From: an uncultured Pelagibacteraceae bacterium
GTDB taxonomy: Bacteria; Pseudomonadota; Alphaproteobacteria; Pelagibacterales; Pelagibacteraceae
Assembly (NCBI GenBank): GCA_902523895.1
Contig: CABZAZ010000002.1
Span: forward strand, 98,313 to 162,312
DNA: 64,000 nt
Direction: 5' to 3'
Shown here: piece by piece, positions 8,884 to 18,646 of the stretch
Layout of the letters: every line of letters begins with the position of its first letter
How positions within the stretch are numbered: position 1 is the first letter of the stretch
Translations under genes and position numbers: made by a program
Notes under the pieces: model-generated
Seen by the model: only the letters and a program-made list of their open reading frames with translations
Database searches by the model: none
What the model was told of the DNA's origin: nothing

Positions 8884-9702
8884 ATGCTTAAATTATCAGA
8901 TAAAATTGTTAATTCTCTATTCAAATCAAAATTATTAAATTTTATACCCAAAAGAGTCATTAAGCGTTTAATTAAAAAAAATAAGATTTTTTTCATTCAA
9001 ACCTCTTTGAAAAGTCTACCATCAAATAATTATCCATTTCTTTTGTCTTTAGAGGATTTAGATAAAAAAAAAAAAATCTATTCAAATAATGATTTAAAAG
9101 TGCCAACAAATGAATTTCCTTATTTAAGCTTGATTTTGAAATTAATATTTTATGAAAGAGAAAAATTTAAATTTTTAGATTTCGGGGCACAATATATTGA
9201 TAATTATTTTTTTTTGAAAAATAAAAATCGAAATATTGAATATTTTTATCATGATTTAATTGAGAATAATAAAATTGTCCAAGAGTTCATTAATTTGAAT
9301 AATTTAGAAAATATTGAAGTTGTCCATACCTTAGAGGACATAAATAAAAAAGAATATGACTTTATATACTTCGGATCAGTAATCCAATATGTAAATGAAT
9401 TTGAAAAGTTCTTGCAAGAGATGATAAAAAAAAAACCGAAATATATATATTTCTCTGGATTAAATGTTTATCAAAAATTTACACACGATTTTATAATATG
9501 CAAACAATTCAATGTGTTTCCACAAATAAACTATTGTTATTTTTTTAAATTTGACTATTTAATTAATTTAATTAGTTCTAAGAACTATGATTTATTATAT
9601 TGTTCTGAGAATCCAAATTCTAAAATCAACTATTCGCACATTAACAATCATTTGAATGAAAATTGTCAGTATTTGGATTTATTTTTTAAGATTAAAAATT
9701 AA
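8884..9702 (+). CDS. Putative methyltransferase, TIGR04325-like, of the polysaccharide island
   Basis: A 272-residue protein resembling the putative methyltransferases (TIGR04325 type) found in LPS and capsule loci. The Rossmann-like core begins with FKFLDFGAQYID and continues with an acidic IEYFYHDLIEN strand and YDFIYFGSVIQYV, which fits strand 4 of a class I methyltransferase. The first glycine-rich motif is degenerate (DFGAQ rather than DxGxG). The protein is unusually rich in N, K, F and Y. It stands alone on the plus strand at the island edge and ends 3 bases before tRNA-Ser. Confidence 0.6.
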   Translation: MLKLSDKIVNSLFKSKLLNFIPKRVIKRLIKKNKIFFIQTSLKSLPSNNYPFLLSLEDLDKKKKIYSNNDLKVPTNEFPYLSLILKLIFYEREKFKFLDFGAQYIDNYFFLKNKNRNIEYFYHDLIENNKIVQEFINLNNLENIEVVHTLEDINKKEYDFIYFGSVIQYVNEFEKFLQEMIKKKPKYIYFSGLNVYQKFTHDFIICKQFNVFPQINYCYFFKFDYLINLISSKNYDLLYCSENPNSKINYSHINNHLNENCQYLDLFFKIKN

Positions 9703-9705
9703 ATT

Positions 9706-9795
9706 GGAGAGATGGCCGAGTGGTTTAAGGCGCATGCTTGGAAAGTATGTAAAGGAGCAATCCTTTCATGGGTTCGAATCCCATTCTCTCCGCCA
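9706..9795 (+). tRNA. tRNA-Ser (anticodon GGA)
   Basis: A class II tRNA of 90 nt with the 3' CCA encoded. The acceptor stem GGAGAGA pairs fully with TCTCTCC, the discriminator is G, and the long variable arm (AAAGGAG...CTCCTTT-like pairing) is typical of serine tRNAs. The anticodon loop reads TTGGAAA, giving GGA. The T-arm TGGG-TTCGAAT-CCCA is canonical. The gene lies between the polysaccharide island and gyrB. No direct repeat of its 3' end or integrase gene was seen nearby, so there is no evidence that it served as an attachment site. Confidence 0.96.
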
Positions 9796-9880
9796 TTAAA
9801 TTAGCCAGATTTTTCGATGTTTATTTAAAGAATTTCAGTTTTTTTGGTGAAGATAAATCAGCATTTTCCTTAAAAAATGT

Positions 9881-9886
9881 TATAAT
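9881..9886 (+). promoter_or_regulatory. Candidate -10 element of the gyrB-regB unit
   Basis: A perfect TATAAT sits 22 bases before the gyrB ATG, in the 113-bp gap after tRNA-Ser. A convincing -35 was not found at the standard distance. A start about 7 bases downstream would leave a leader of only around 15 bases. Confidence 0.45.
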
Positions 9887-9902
9887 TATCTCTTTCCAAT
9901 AA

Positions 9903-11966
<2,064 letters not shown>

Positions 11967-11969
11967 ACC

Positions 11970-13250
11970 ATGAAGTTTTTTGAAACTTCAAAATTTCATA
12001 CTTTAAAAAAATCTACTTATATTTCTTTAAGATGGATTGGTATAATAGGTCAATTAATTTCTGTTTATATTGTTTATTTTTTCTTTAATTTTAATTTTAA
12101 TTTTATCTTATCAAATTTAATTATTTTTGTAGGAGTTTTGAGTAATCTTTATTTAATCTTTATTTATAATAAAACTCAACTTTCAGATAGATCTGCATTA
12201 ATTTTCTTAATGATTGATATATTTCAATTAGGCTCACTACTCTATCTCACAGGAGGAATTAAAAACCCTTTTGTTATTTTCTTATTGATTCCTAGTGTGT
12301 TTGCATCATCAAATTTAGGAATTAGAACTAATTTATTTCTTGTTGTTACAACAATATTAATGATTACTTTTTTGACATTTTATTCAAAGGATTTACCTGC
12401 ACCATTAAATGATCATTTTCATGTTGATCCTTACTATTATTATTCAATTCCAATAGCTTTTATAATTGCTTTAATTTTTTTAAATTATTTTGCGATAGTA
12501 TTTGGTACAGAGTCAAGAAAAAGGAAAGAGGCCCTAGGTAAAATGGAGGAAATAATGGCTCAAGAACATGAAATGTTATCTTTAGGGGGCCAAGCAGCAG
12601 CAGCAGCACATTCACTCGGAACTCCTTTATCTACGATTAAAATTATTTCACAAGAGTTAAAAGATCAATTAAAGGATCGTACAGATCTAAAGTCAGATAT
12701 AGAATTACTTTCAAGTCAAGTTGAGAGATGTAATCAAATTTTAAAAAAACTATCTTTGAATCCTATTGAAGAGGATGATTTTATAGATGAGGATTTAGAT
12801 TTTAAAAAATATATCAATCAAATAGTCAATTCATTTCAAGAAACAAGTAATAAAAGATTTATTTTAAATTTTGATCAAGATGCAAGTCCGAGAAAAATTT
12901 CACGATCAATAGAAATAATATATGGTTTGAGAAATTTTATTGGGAATGCAAATAAATTTGCTAAAGAAAAAATATTTATAACTTTAAGAAGTAATAATGA
13001 ATACACTGAAATTTCCATTGAAGATGATGGTAAAGGTTATCCTGGCGAAATATTATCAAAAATAGGTGAACCTTATTTAAGATCACTCAAAAATAAAGAT
13101 AAGGATCAAGCTGGTCTAGGTCTGGGAATATTTATAGGCAAAAACTTACTTGAAAAAAATTTTGCTTCTTTAAATTGTCAAAATTCTAAAACAAGAACTG
13201 GGGCGGAAGTTAATATAAGATGGAAAAATCGAGATTTAAAAAAAATTTAA
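11970..13250 (+). CDS. regB: RegB/PrrB-type redox-sensing histidine kinase
   Basis: A membrane sensor kinase of the RegB/PrrB family, which senses redox or quinone state and phosphorylates RegA. About six hydrophobic segments fill residues 19-180. The family's quinone-site motif appears as GGIKNPF (95-101). The phosphoacceptor box is [16 protein letters not shown] with H214, and the redox-active cysteine of the family aligns with C254 (QVERCNQIL). The C-terminus has N- and G-boxes ([27 protein letters not shown]). It follows gyrB by 3 bases. No regA partner is present in the window, so the pair is split. Its 3' end overlaps cobT by 4 bases. Confidence 0.9.
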   Translation: MKFFETSKFHTLKKSTYISLRWIGIIGQLISVYIVYFFFNFNFNFILSNLIIFVGVLSNLYLIFIYNKTQLSDRSALIFLMIDIFQLGSLLYLTGGIKNPFVIFLLIPSVFASSNLGIRTNLFLVVTTILMITFLTFYSKDLPAPLNDHFHVDPYYYYSIPIAFIIALIFLNYFAIVFGTESRKRKEALGKMEEIMAQEHEMLSLGGQAAAAAHSLGTPLSTIKIISQELKDQLKDRTDLKSDIELLSSQVERCNQILKKLSLNPIEEDDFIDEDLDFKKYINQIVNSFQETSNKRFILNFDQDASPRKISRSIEIIYGLRNFIGNANKFAKEKIFITLRSNNEYTEISIEDDGKGYPGEILSKIGEPYLRSLKNKDKDQAGLGLGIFIGKNLLEKNFASLNCQNSKTRTGAEVNIRWKNRDLKKI

Positions 13251-15046
13251 TGTAATTTTGCTTTTTTATCAAATAATGAACTTAATTGAGAAATCATCAC
13301 ATCACCAAGTTCATTTACATCAGTGATCTTAATTGCTTTTTTATAATATCTAGAAACATCATGACCAATTCCTATAGCTAAAATTTCTACTTCAGATTTA
13401 TCCTCTATAAACTTAACCATTTTTTTTAAATGTTTCTCTAAAAAATCTCCTGAATTTACTGATAAGGTTGAGTCATCAACTGGTGCGCCATCAGAAATCA
13501 CCATTAAAATTTTTCTTTCCTCTTTTCTTTTTTTAATTCTATTGAAAGCCCATGTTATAGCCTCCCCATCTATATTTTCTTTCAATAAACCTTCTTTCAA
13601 CATAAGCCCTAGGTTATCTTTTGCCTGCCTCCAGTGTGTATCAGCCCCCTTATAAATAATATGTCTCAAATCATTTAATCTTCCAGGTGTCTTTGGCTTA
13701 TTATTTTTATTCCATAACTCTCTACTTTGACCACCTTTCCAATTTTTTGTTGTAAAACCTAATATTTCCACTTTCACTGAGCAACGTTCCAAAGTTCTAG
13801 ATAGGATATCAGCGCAAATAGCTGCAATTGTAATTGGTCTACCTCTCATTGAACCCGAGTTATCAATTAGAAGTGTTACTACCGTGTCCTTAAAATCTAA
13901 ATCCTTTTCTTTCTTGAAAGACAATGAGTTGTATGGATCCATTATAACTCTTGGCAACTTAGAGCTATCAAGTAATCCTTCCTCTAAATCAAACTCCCAA
14001 GCTCTATTCTGTTTTGCCAATAATTGTCTTTGAAGTTTATTAGCAAGTTTAGTTATAACATCTTGAAAACCAATTAATTGTTGATCTAAAGTTTTTCGAA
14101 GCTTATTTGCTTCATCTGCGTTTTCAAGATTTTCAGCTTTCGTAATTTCATCAAACTGTGTTGTAAAAATTTTATAATCTAAATTTAAATCTTTTAAATT
14201 TTTTTTTTGGACAACTTGCTCGGAGTTTTGTTCATCTGACTCTGTATCTACAAGTTTTTCATCTAATTTATATTCATCAATATTATAATCTGAGTCTAGA
14301 CTGGCCTCTGTTTCATCGTGCTTATCAGGATCTTTTTTGTCCTCATCCTCGCTATCATCATTTTCACTTGACTGATTTTCTTTATTATCTTCTGGGTTTT
14401 CATCCTTTTTTTCTTCATTTTCCTCTGATTGAAAAATGTCCATTTCTTGCAGTATCTTCGAGAATTTTGAACCATAAATATTCTGATCTTCTAAATTTCG
14501 TTTAAAAAATTCTATATGCTCAAAAATCGATTTATCAAAATCTTTTTCCCAGAAGCTTAACATTTTTGATGTTAAAGAATTTAGTTTGATATTGTGGAAA
14601 TTTTTCAACATATATAATTCAAAAGCCTCAACTACAGGCACATCATCTTTGGTTTTAATTTGATCTTTTCTTTTATGGTTGATCATTTGAATATAATTAT
14701 CTCTTAAATTTTTTTCTATTCCTTTTAACATTTTTGATCCCAACTTTTCATATCTGATTTTTTCTGTGATTGTATAAAGTGATTTACAAGGCGAGCTGGA
14801 GGGTAAATTTTTTTTAAATATTGACGCATCAGAAAATTTCTTTTTAAGAGCTTTCGAGTCTGTTTCCGCTCTAGCCTTAATAAAATCGTTTTTTGAATTT
14901 AAATTTTCTAGTTCAATAAAATCTTTTTTTTCAGAATCTTTAATATTTTTTTTAGGATTGGTTCCCAAATCATCTGAGATTACTCTTACTGTAGACGAAA
15001 GAGCCTGTCTAAGCTTTTCTTTTAAACTCTCAGTTTTATTATTCAT
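13247..15046 (-). CDS. cobT: CobT-like VWA-domain protein (cobaltochelatase-type subunit)
   Basis: Annotated in relatives as the CobT subunit of aerobic cobaltochelatase. The 599-residue protein has a basic N-terminal region, a long acidic linker (about 207-275, rich in D, E, K and N) and a C-terminal von Willebrand A domain with an intact MIDAS motif, DNSGSM (395-400). The stop-start junction with cobS overlaps by 1 base. No CobN, the chelating subunit, and no other corrin-ring gene occurs in the window. SAR11 cells are not known to make B12 de novo. A MoxR-VWA style remodelling role with CobS is therefore as likely as a chelatase role. Confidence 0.85.
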   Translation of the reverse strand: MNNKTESLKEKLRQALSSTVRVISDDLGTNPKKNIKDSEKKDFIELENLNSKNDFIKARAETDSKALKKKFSDASIFKKNLPSSSPCKSLYTITEKIRYEKLGSKMLKGIEKNLRDNYIQMINHKRKDQIKTKDDVPVVEAFELYMLKNFHNIKLNSLTSKMLSFWEKDFDKSIFEHIEFFKRNLEDQNIYGSKFSKILQEMDIFQSEENEEKKDENPEDNKENQSSENDDSEDEDKKDPDKHDETEASLDSDYNIDEYKLDEKLVDTESDEQNSEQVVQKKNLKDLNLDYKIFTTQFDEITKAENLENADEANKLRKTLDQQLIGFQDVITKLANKLQRQLLAKQNRAWEFDLEEGLLDSSKLPRVIMDPYNSLSFKKEKDLDFKDTVVTLLIDNSGSMRGRPITIAAICADILSRTLERCSVKVEILGFTTKNWKGGQSRELWNKNNKPKTPGRLNDLRHIIYKGADTHWRQAKDNLGLMLKEGLLKENIDGEAITWAFNRIKKRKEERKILMVISDGAPVDDSTLSVNSGDFLEKHLKKMVKFIEDKSEVEILAIGIGHDVSRYYKKAIKITDVNELGDVMISQLSSLFDKKAKLH

Positions 15047-16020
15047 TAAATTTGAATATTTAATAAGGACTCTGGTAATTCCTCACCAAAACATCTTTGG
15101 TAATACTCTGCAATTATATTTTTCTCGATTTCATCGCACTTATTTAAAAACGTTACTCTAAAAGCATAACCTGTATCTTTAAAAATTTCCGCGTTTTCAG
15201 CCCAGTGTAAAACCGTTCGCGGGCTCATCACTGTTGATATATCCCCAGCTACAAATCCTTTTCTGGTTAATGATGCGACCTTGATCATATTAGAAACTTT
15301 TTCTTTACCCTTTGCATTATTTAACTCTTTATTTTTCGATAAGATTATCTCCATTTCTTTATCAAGGCTAAGATAGTTTAAAGTTGTAACAATATTCCAT
15401 CTATCCATTTGTCCTTGATTTATTTGTTGAGTTCCATGGTAAAGTCCTGTTGTATCTCCTAAACCAACAGTATTAGAGGTTGCAAATAATCTAAAAAATT
15501 TATTCTGTTTAATAACTTTATTTTTATCTAAAAGAGTAAAATTACCTTCTGCTTCAAGCACTCTTTGAATAACAAACATTACATCAGGTCTTCCTGCATC
15601 ATATTCATCAAATACTAATGCAACAGGGTTTTGTATCGACCAAGGTAAAATCCCTTCATTAAATTTTGTAACTTGCTTACCACCTTCCAAAACGATTGCA
15701 TCTTTACCTATCAAATCTATACGACTTATATGACTGTCTAAATTCACTCTGATGCATGGCCAATTTAACCTTGCAGCAATTTGTTCTATATGTGTAGATT
15801 TTCCTGTGCCATGATAACCTTGAACCAAAACTCTCTTATTAAAAGCAAAACCTGAGATGATTGCTAAAGTAGTATCGCGATCAAATTTGTAATTTTTGTC
15901 TATTTCTGGCACATATTCACTTTTCTTAGAAAATGCATCCACCTCCATATTTGAGTCTATCCCAAAAGTCTGTTTTATTGAGAGTTTTATGTCAGGTTGG
16001 TTGTTTATATTTGGCGTCAA
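15046..16020 (-). CDS. cobS: CobS-like AAA+ ATPase (MoxR/cobaltochelatase type)
   Basis: AAA+ ATPase paired with CobT. Walker A is GYHGTGKST (68-76), Walker B is [13 protein letters not shown] (131-143) and the sensor-1 region is FATSN. The N-terminus carries the CobS-type leader with [13 protein letters not shown]. The length (324) fits CobS. It overlaps dnaJ upstream by 4 bases and cobT by 1 base, so the three are translationally coupled. The bolA/dnaJ/cobS/cobT grouping is a known alphaproteobacterial arrangement. Without CobN here, the target of this ATPase-VWA pair is open. Confidence 0.88.
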   Translation of the reverse strand: MTPNINNQPDIKLSIKQTFGIDSNMEVDAFSKKSEYVPEIDKNYKFDRDTTLAIISGFAFNKRVLVQGYHGTGKSTHIEQIAARLNWPCIRVNLDSHISRIDLIGKDAIVLEGGKQVTKFNEGILPWSIQNPVALVFDEYDAGRPDVMFVIQRVLEAEGNFTLLDKNKVIKQNKFFRLFATSNTVGLGDTTGLYHGTQQINQGQMDRWNIVTTLNYLSLDKEMEIILSKNKELNNAKGKEKVSNMIKVASLTRKGFVAGDISTVMSPRTVLHWAENAEIFKDTGYAFRVTFLNKCDEIEKNIIAEYYQRCFGEELPESLLNIQI

Positions 16021-16538
16021 TTTTTTTCTCTATAAGTATTTTTTAATTGGGTGTAAGCCAAGGTTATTGATTTAAGTTTTTCTTCAAATTTTTTATTACC
16101 AGAATTCATATCAGGGTGAAATTTTTTAACAAGTATTTTAAATTTATCATAAATTTTTTCCCATCTAGACCCTACTGAAATACCTAATATTTCAAATGCT
16201 TTGATGTCTTTGTGATTATATCTAAATTGTCCCATGTGATTAAAATCACTTTTAAACTTCTCTTTATCAAGTTCGTCTCTCAAAGTATTACTCCACAAAA
16301 CTTTAAAAAAATTATCTGAAGAACTAAAACTCTGAGTAGGTTTATGCCAAACCATGTCTGATTTTAAAAAATCAATTACTTGATCATCATTCATACCTGA
16401 AAAATAATTCCAATTCTTATTGAATTCTTTGACATGATTTAAACATAATAACCTAAACTTTTTACTATTATCTTTTTCAACTGGCGCTTTGTATTCACCA
16501 ATTTCATTGCAATTATTCCAGTCACAGATATTTTTCAT
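16017..16538 (-). CDS. DnaJ-domain protein with N-terminal Cys cluster
   Basis: A 173-residue J-domain protein. The J domain is C-terminal (about 112-170) and keeps the HPD motif (141-143) needed to stimulate DnaK. The N-terminus has C5, C10, C32 and H35 in a spacing that could form a small zinc site. It lacks the G/F and zinc-ribbon regions of true DnaJ. It overlaps cobS by 4 bases, which suggests it delivers or assembles clients for the CobS/CobT machine, as inferred from the conserved gene order. Its start codon faces bolA across 16 bases. Confidence 0.85.
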   Translation of the reverse strand: MKNICDWNNCNEIGEYKAPVEKDNSKKFRLLCLNHVKEFNKNWNYFSGMNDDQVIDFLKSDMVWHKPTQSFSSSDNFFKVLWSNTLRDELDKEKFKSDFNHMGQFRYNHKDIKAFEILGISVGSRWEKIYDKFKILVKKFHPDMNSGNKKFEEKLKSITLAYTQLKNTYREKN

Positions 16539-16554
16539 GATATAATTATATCAT
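16537..16554. promoter_or_regulatory. 18-bp perfect palindrome between dnaJ and bolA carrying overlapping -10 elements
   Basis: The sequence ATGATATAATTATATCAT is its own reverse complement and covers the whole gap between the two divergent start codons, including the first two bases of the dnaJ ATG (read on the minus strand). It contains TATAAT on the plus strand (16541-16546) and on the minus strand (16545-16550). If both are used, transcription would begin at or within a few bases of each ATG, giving leaderless mRNAs. The -35 regions would lie inside the opposite genes and are weak. Confidence 0.5.
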
Positions 16555-16815
16555 ATGAATATAAATGAATTAATCGTAAACGTAAAAAAAAAATTAAAAA
16601 AAAATATAAATATCAAAAATATTTTAATAGAAGATAAAACATTTTTACATAAAACTCATGCAGGACATGAAAATAATAAATTTCACTTAAAAATAAGAAT
16701 TGAGTCTGAAGAGCTTAAGAAATTGAATAAGATTGAAAGCAATAAAAAAATTTATAAAATATTAGATGCAGAATTAAAAGATCATATTCATTCTCTACAA
16801 ATTTCAATTGATTAG
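16555..16815 (+). CDS. bolA: BolA-family protein
   Basis: An 86-residue BolA/YrbA-type protein. BolA proteins bind [2Fe-2S] clusters with monothiol glutaredoxins and can act in iron-sulphur trafficking or as DNA-binding regulators. The fold signature THAGHENNKFHLKI, with the conserved HAGH, lies at about 33-46 and is followed by the helix-turn-helix-like KIYKILDAELKDHIHSLQI. There is no ribosome binding site in the 16-base spacer. The 3' end overlaps aroB by 12 bases on the opposite strand. No glutaredoxin gene is in the window. Confidence 0.9.
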   Translation: MNINELIVNVKKKLKKNINIKNILIEDKTFLHKTHAGHENNKFHLKIRIESEELKKLNKIESNKKIYKILDAELKDHIHSLQISID

Positions 16816-17910
16816 TAACTTCCTTAAAAAAAGTTTGATACTAACACTATTAAACTCTTTTTCAATTATTGGTCCACCAATTTTTTTAATCAACATAAGC
16901 TTTATATTTTTTGAATTATTTTTTTTATCTCTCATCATAAAGGATACGATCCGATCAATTTTTCTCACTGTAAAGTAACTTTTAATTGAAATTGGAAAAT
17001 AAGAATTATTTAGATGTTTAATTGCAGAATAAAATTCTTTATCTTTAATCATTTTTTTATTATGACTAAATTCAAGCGCTGACTTCATACCTAGAATTAC
17101 TGCTTCTCCATGATTTAATTTTTTTGAAAAATTTAAGCTTGCCTCATATGCATGAGCAAAAGTATGTCCAAAATTTAAAATTTTTCTCAAATTTTTCTCT
17201 TTTTCATCCTTTTCAACAACTGATTTTTTGATTTTACAGCTTTCATAGATAGATTTTTCAATATTTGGAGACTTTAGTTCTAATATTTCACTAATATTCT
17301 TATTCAAAAAACTATAAAACCTTTTATTTGCGATTAATGCATGTTTTACTATTTCTGCGTAACCACAAACTATTTCTCTAAAAGGCAGACTTTTCAAAAA
17401 GTCTACATCACTGATAACAATTTTAGGTTGATAAAAACTTCCAATTAAATTCTTGCCTTGAAATGTGTTAACACCTGTTTTACCACCAACAGATGAGTCA
17501 ACCTGTGATAACAATGTTGTTGGAATATTTACAAACTTTAGACCTCTTTTGAATAAGCTTGCAGCAAATCCTGCCACATCACCGGTAATTCCTCCTCCAA
17601 TAGATATCAAACAATCATCTCTTGAAAAATTTTTTTTTAGTAAAAGATTTAAGATTCTAGTAACATTTTTTTGATTTTTATTTTTCTCATTGGCATTGTA
17701 AATAAATTTGTGAGTCTCATATTTTCTAAGAGATTTTGAAATTTGTTTTACATATCTATTAGGAATATTTTTATCTAAAACTAACAAGCATTTTTTAAAG
17801 TTAATAGAATTTTTTCTAAATATTTGAGATAGATTAGAAATTAAATTTCTACCAATTAAAATTGAATATTTGTTTGAATTAGCTTTAACTATCAGTTTAA
17901 TTGGTTTCAT
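16804..17910 (-). CDS. aroB: 3-dehydroquinate synthase
   Basis: Second enzyme of the shikimate pathway, converting DAHP to 3-dehydroquinate with NAD+ and a divalent metal. The 368 residues match the family. Diagnostic segments are SIGGGITGDVAGFAASLFKR (about 102-121), NIPTTLLSQVDSSVGGKTGV (about 127-146), the metal-ligand region CGYAEIVKHALI and GHTFAHAYE, with HGEAV further on. It overlaps aroK by 14 bases in the usual aroK-aroB order. A third shikimate-pathway gene, aroA, lies at 50135-51457, so the pathway is spread across the chromosome. Confidence 0.96.
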   Translation of the reverse strand: MKPIKLIVKANSNKYSILIGRNLISNLSQIFRKNSINFKKCLLVLDKNIPNRYVKQISKSLRKYETHKFIYNANEKNKNQKNVTRILNLLLKKNFSRDDCLISIGGGITGDVAGFAASLFKRGLKFVNIPTTLLSQVDSSVGGKTGVNTFQGKNLIGSFYQPKIVISDVDFLKSLPFREIVCGYAEIVKHALIANKRFYSFLNKNISEILELKSPNIEKSIYESCKIKKSVVEKDEKEKNLRKILNFGHTFAHAYEASLNFSKKLNHGEAVILGMKSALEFSHNKKMIKDKEFYSAIKHLNNSYFPISIKSYFTVRKIDRIVSFMMRDKKNNSKNIKLMLIKKIGGPIIEKEFNSVSIKLFLRKLLIN

Positions 17911-18409
17911 AAATGTCTATGATTTTTTTTGCAATTTGTTGTTTTGTAAAATTCTCACAATCTATTTTATATAGTGCTTTAGAATAAATTATTGAACGTT
18001 TTTTTATGATTTCTAATAGCTCATTTTTACTAGAATTAACCACTAACGGTCTTTTTTTGCTATTTTTAATCCTGTCAACTAGGGTATCGATATTCCAATT
18101 AAGCCAAAATGATAAATGATTTTCTAGAACCTCATTTCTAATTCCTCGATTGATAAACGCGCCTCCACCAAGTGCTACTACACCCTTTTTACTTTTTAAA
18201 ATATTAAGAGTTATTTTTTTTTCAATATCTCTAAAGAAGTTTTCTCCTTTTATTTCAAAGATTTTTGATATTTTCATTTTTTGATCATTTTCAATTAATT
18301 GATCAATATCAAAAAAGTTTAGATTTAGTTTTTTTGATACTATAGAGCCAATAGAACTCTTTCCAGAACCCATCATCCCGATAAAAACTAAATTTTCCTT
18401 TGATTTCAT
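17897..18409 (-). CDS. aroK: Shikimate kinase
   Basis: Phosphorylates shikimate at O3 using ATP. Starting at the ATG whose complement ends at 18409 gives 170 residues beginning MKSKENLVFIGMMGSGKSS, with the P-loop at residues 11-19. That is the normal family length. A longer frame reaches 18472, but its extra 21 residues are unlike the family and would run over a divergent small ORF, so the shorter start is preferred. Other motifs are DIDQLIE, the shikimate-binding GGGAF and KKRPLV. It overlaps aroB by 14 bases. Confidence 0.93.
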   Translation of the reverse strand: MKSKENLVFIGMMGSGKSSIGSIVSKKLNLNFFDIDQLIENDQKMKISKIFEIKGENFFRDIEKKITLNILKSKKGVVALGGGAFINRGIRNEVLENHLSFWLNWNIDTLVDRIKNSKKRPLVVNSSKNELLEIIKKRSIIYSKALYKIDCENFTKQQIAKKIIDIYETN

Positions 18410-18466
18410 AAGTTTCTTTATTGAAAAAACACAAATATGTCTTAATTTGAAATTAATTAAATTTAT

Positions 18467-18646
18467 ATGCAATTTACAAGAAAAACAAGTTATAGCAAAA
18501 GTATAATTGGATTATTGATAAAATTATTTTTAATTGCAATTGTATTTATTGGAATAATTTTTCTTTTAAATAAATTAGATTTCCCAGCACCAAAAAAAAC
18601 AATTGAAAAAATAATACCTAATGAAAATTTTAAAATTGTTAAATAA
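18467..18646 (+). CDS. Small single-span membrane protein (59 aa), unknown function
   Basis: Not a recognised family. The ATG at 18467 opens a 59-codon frame beginning MQFTRKTSYSKS and ending PNENFKIVK. A basic N-terminus is followed by one strong hydrophobic helix (about residues 13-35), then a lysine-rich tail, which predicts a small inner-membrane protein. Its last 26 bases overlap the start of the next, secreted-protein gene in another frame, a typical coupled arrangement. It is divergent from aroK with a 57-bp spacer. The transmembrane pattern and overlap argue for a real gene, but no homologue is known to me. Confidence 0.6.
   Translation: MQFTRKTSYSKSIIGLLIKLFLIAIVFIGIIFLLNKLDFPAPKKTIEKIIPNENFKIVK

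Noticed and set aside
9067-9078. Poly-A runs as possible frameshift errors
   Set aside because: Long A or T runs are common here but the reading frames across them remain open and family-consistent, so no broken gene is called.
9706-9795. tRNA-Ser as an attachment site of the polysaccharide island
   Set aside because: No repeat of the tRNA 3' end at the other edge and no integrase gene were seen.
13247-16020. Cobalamin biosynthesis locus
   Set aside because: Only CobS and CobT-like genes are present; CobN and all ring-building genes are missing from the window.
18410-18472. Longer aroK start
   Set aside because: The extra 21 residues are unlike shikimate kinases and would overlap a divergent small ORF; the ATG ending at 18409 gives the normal length.
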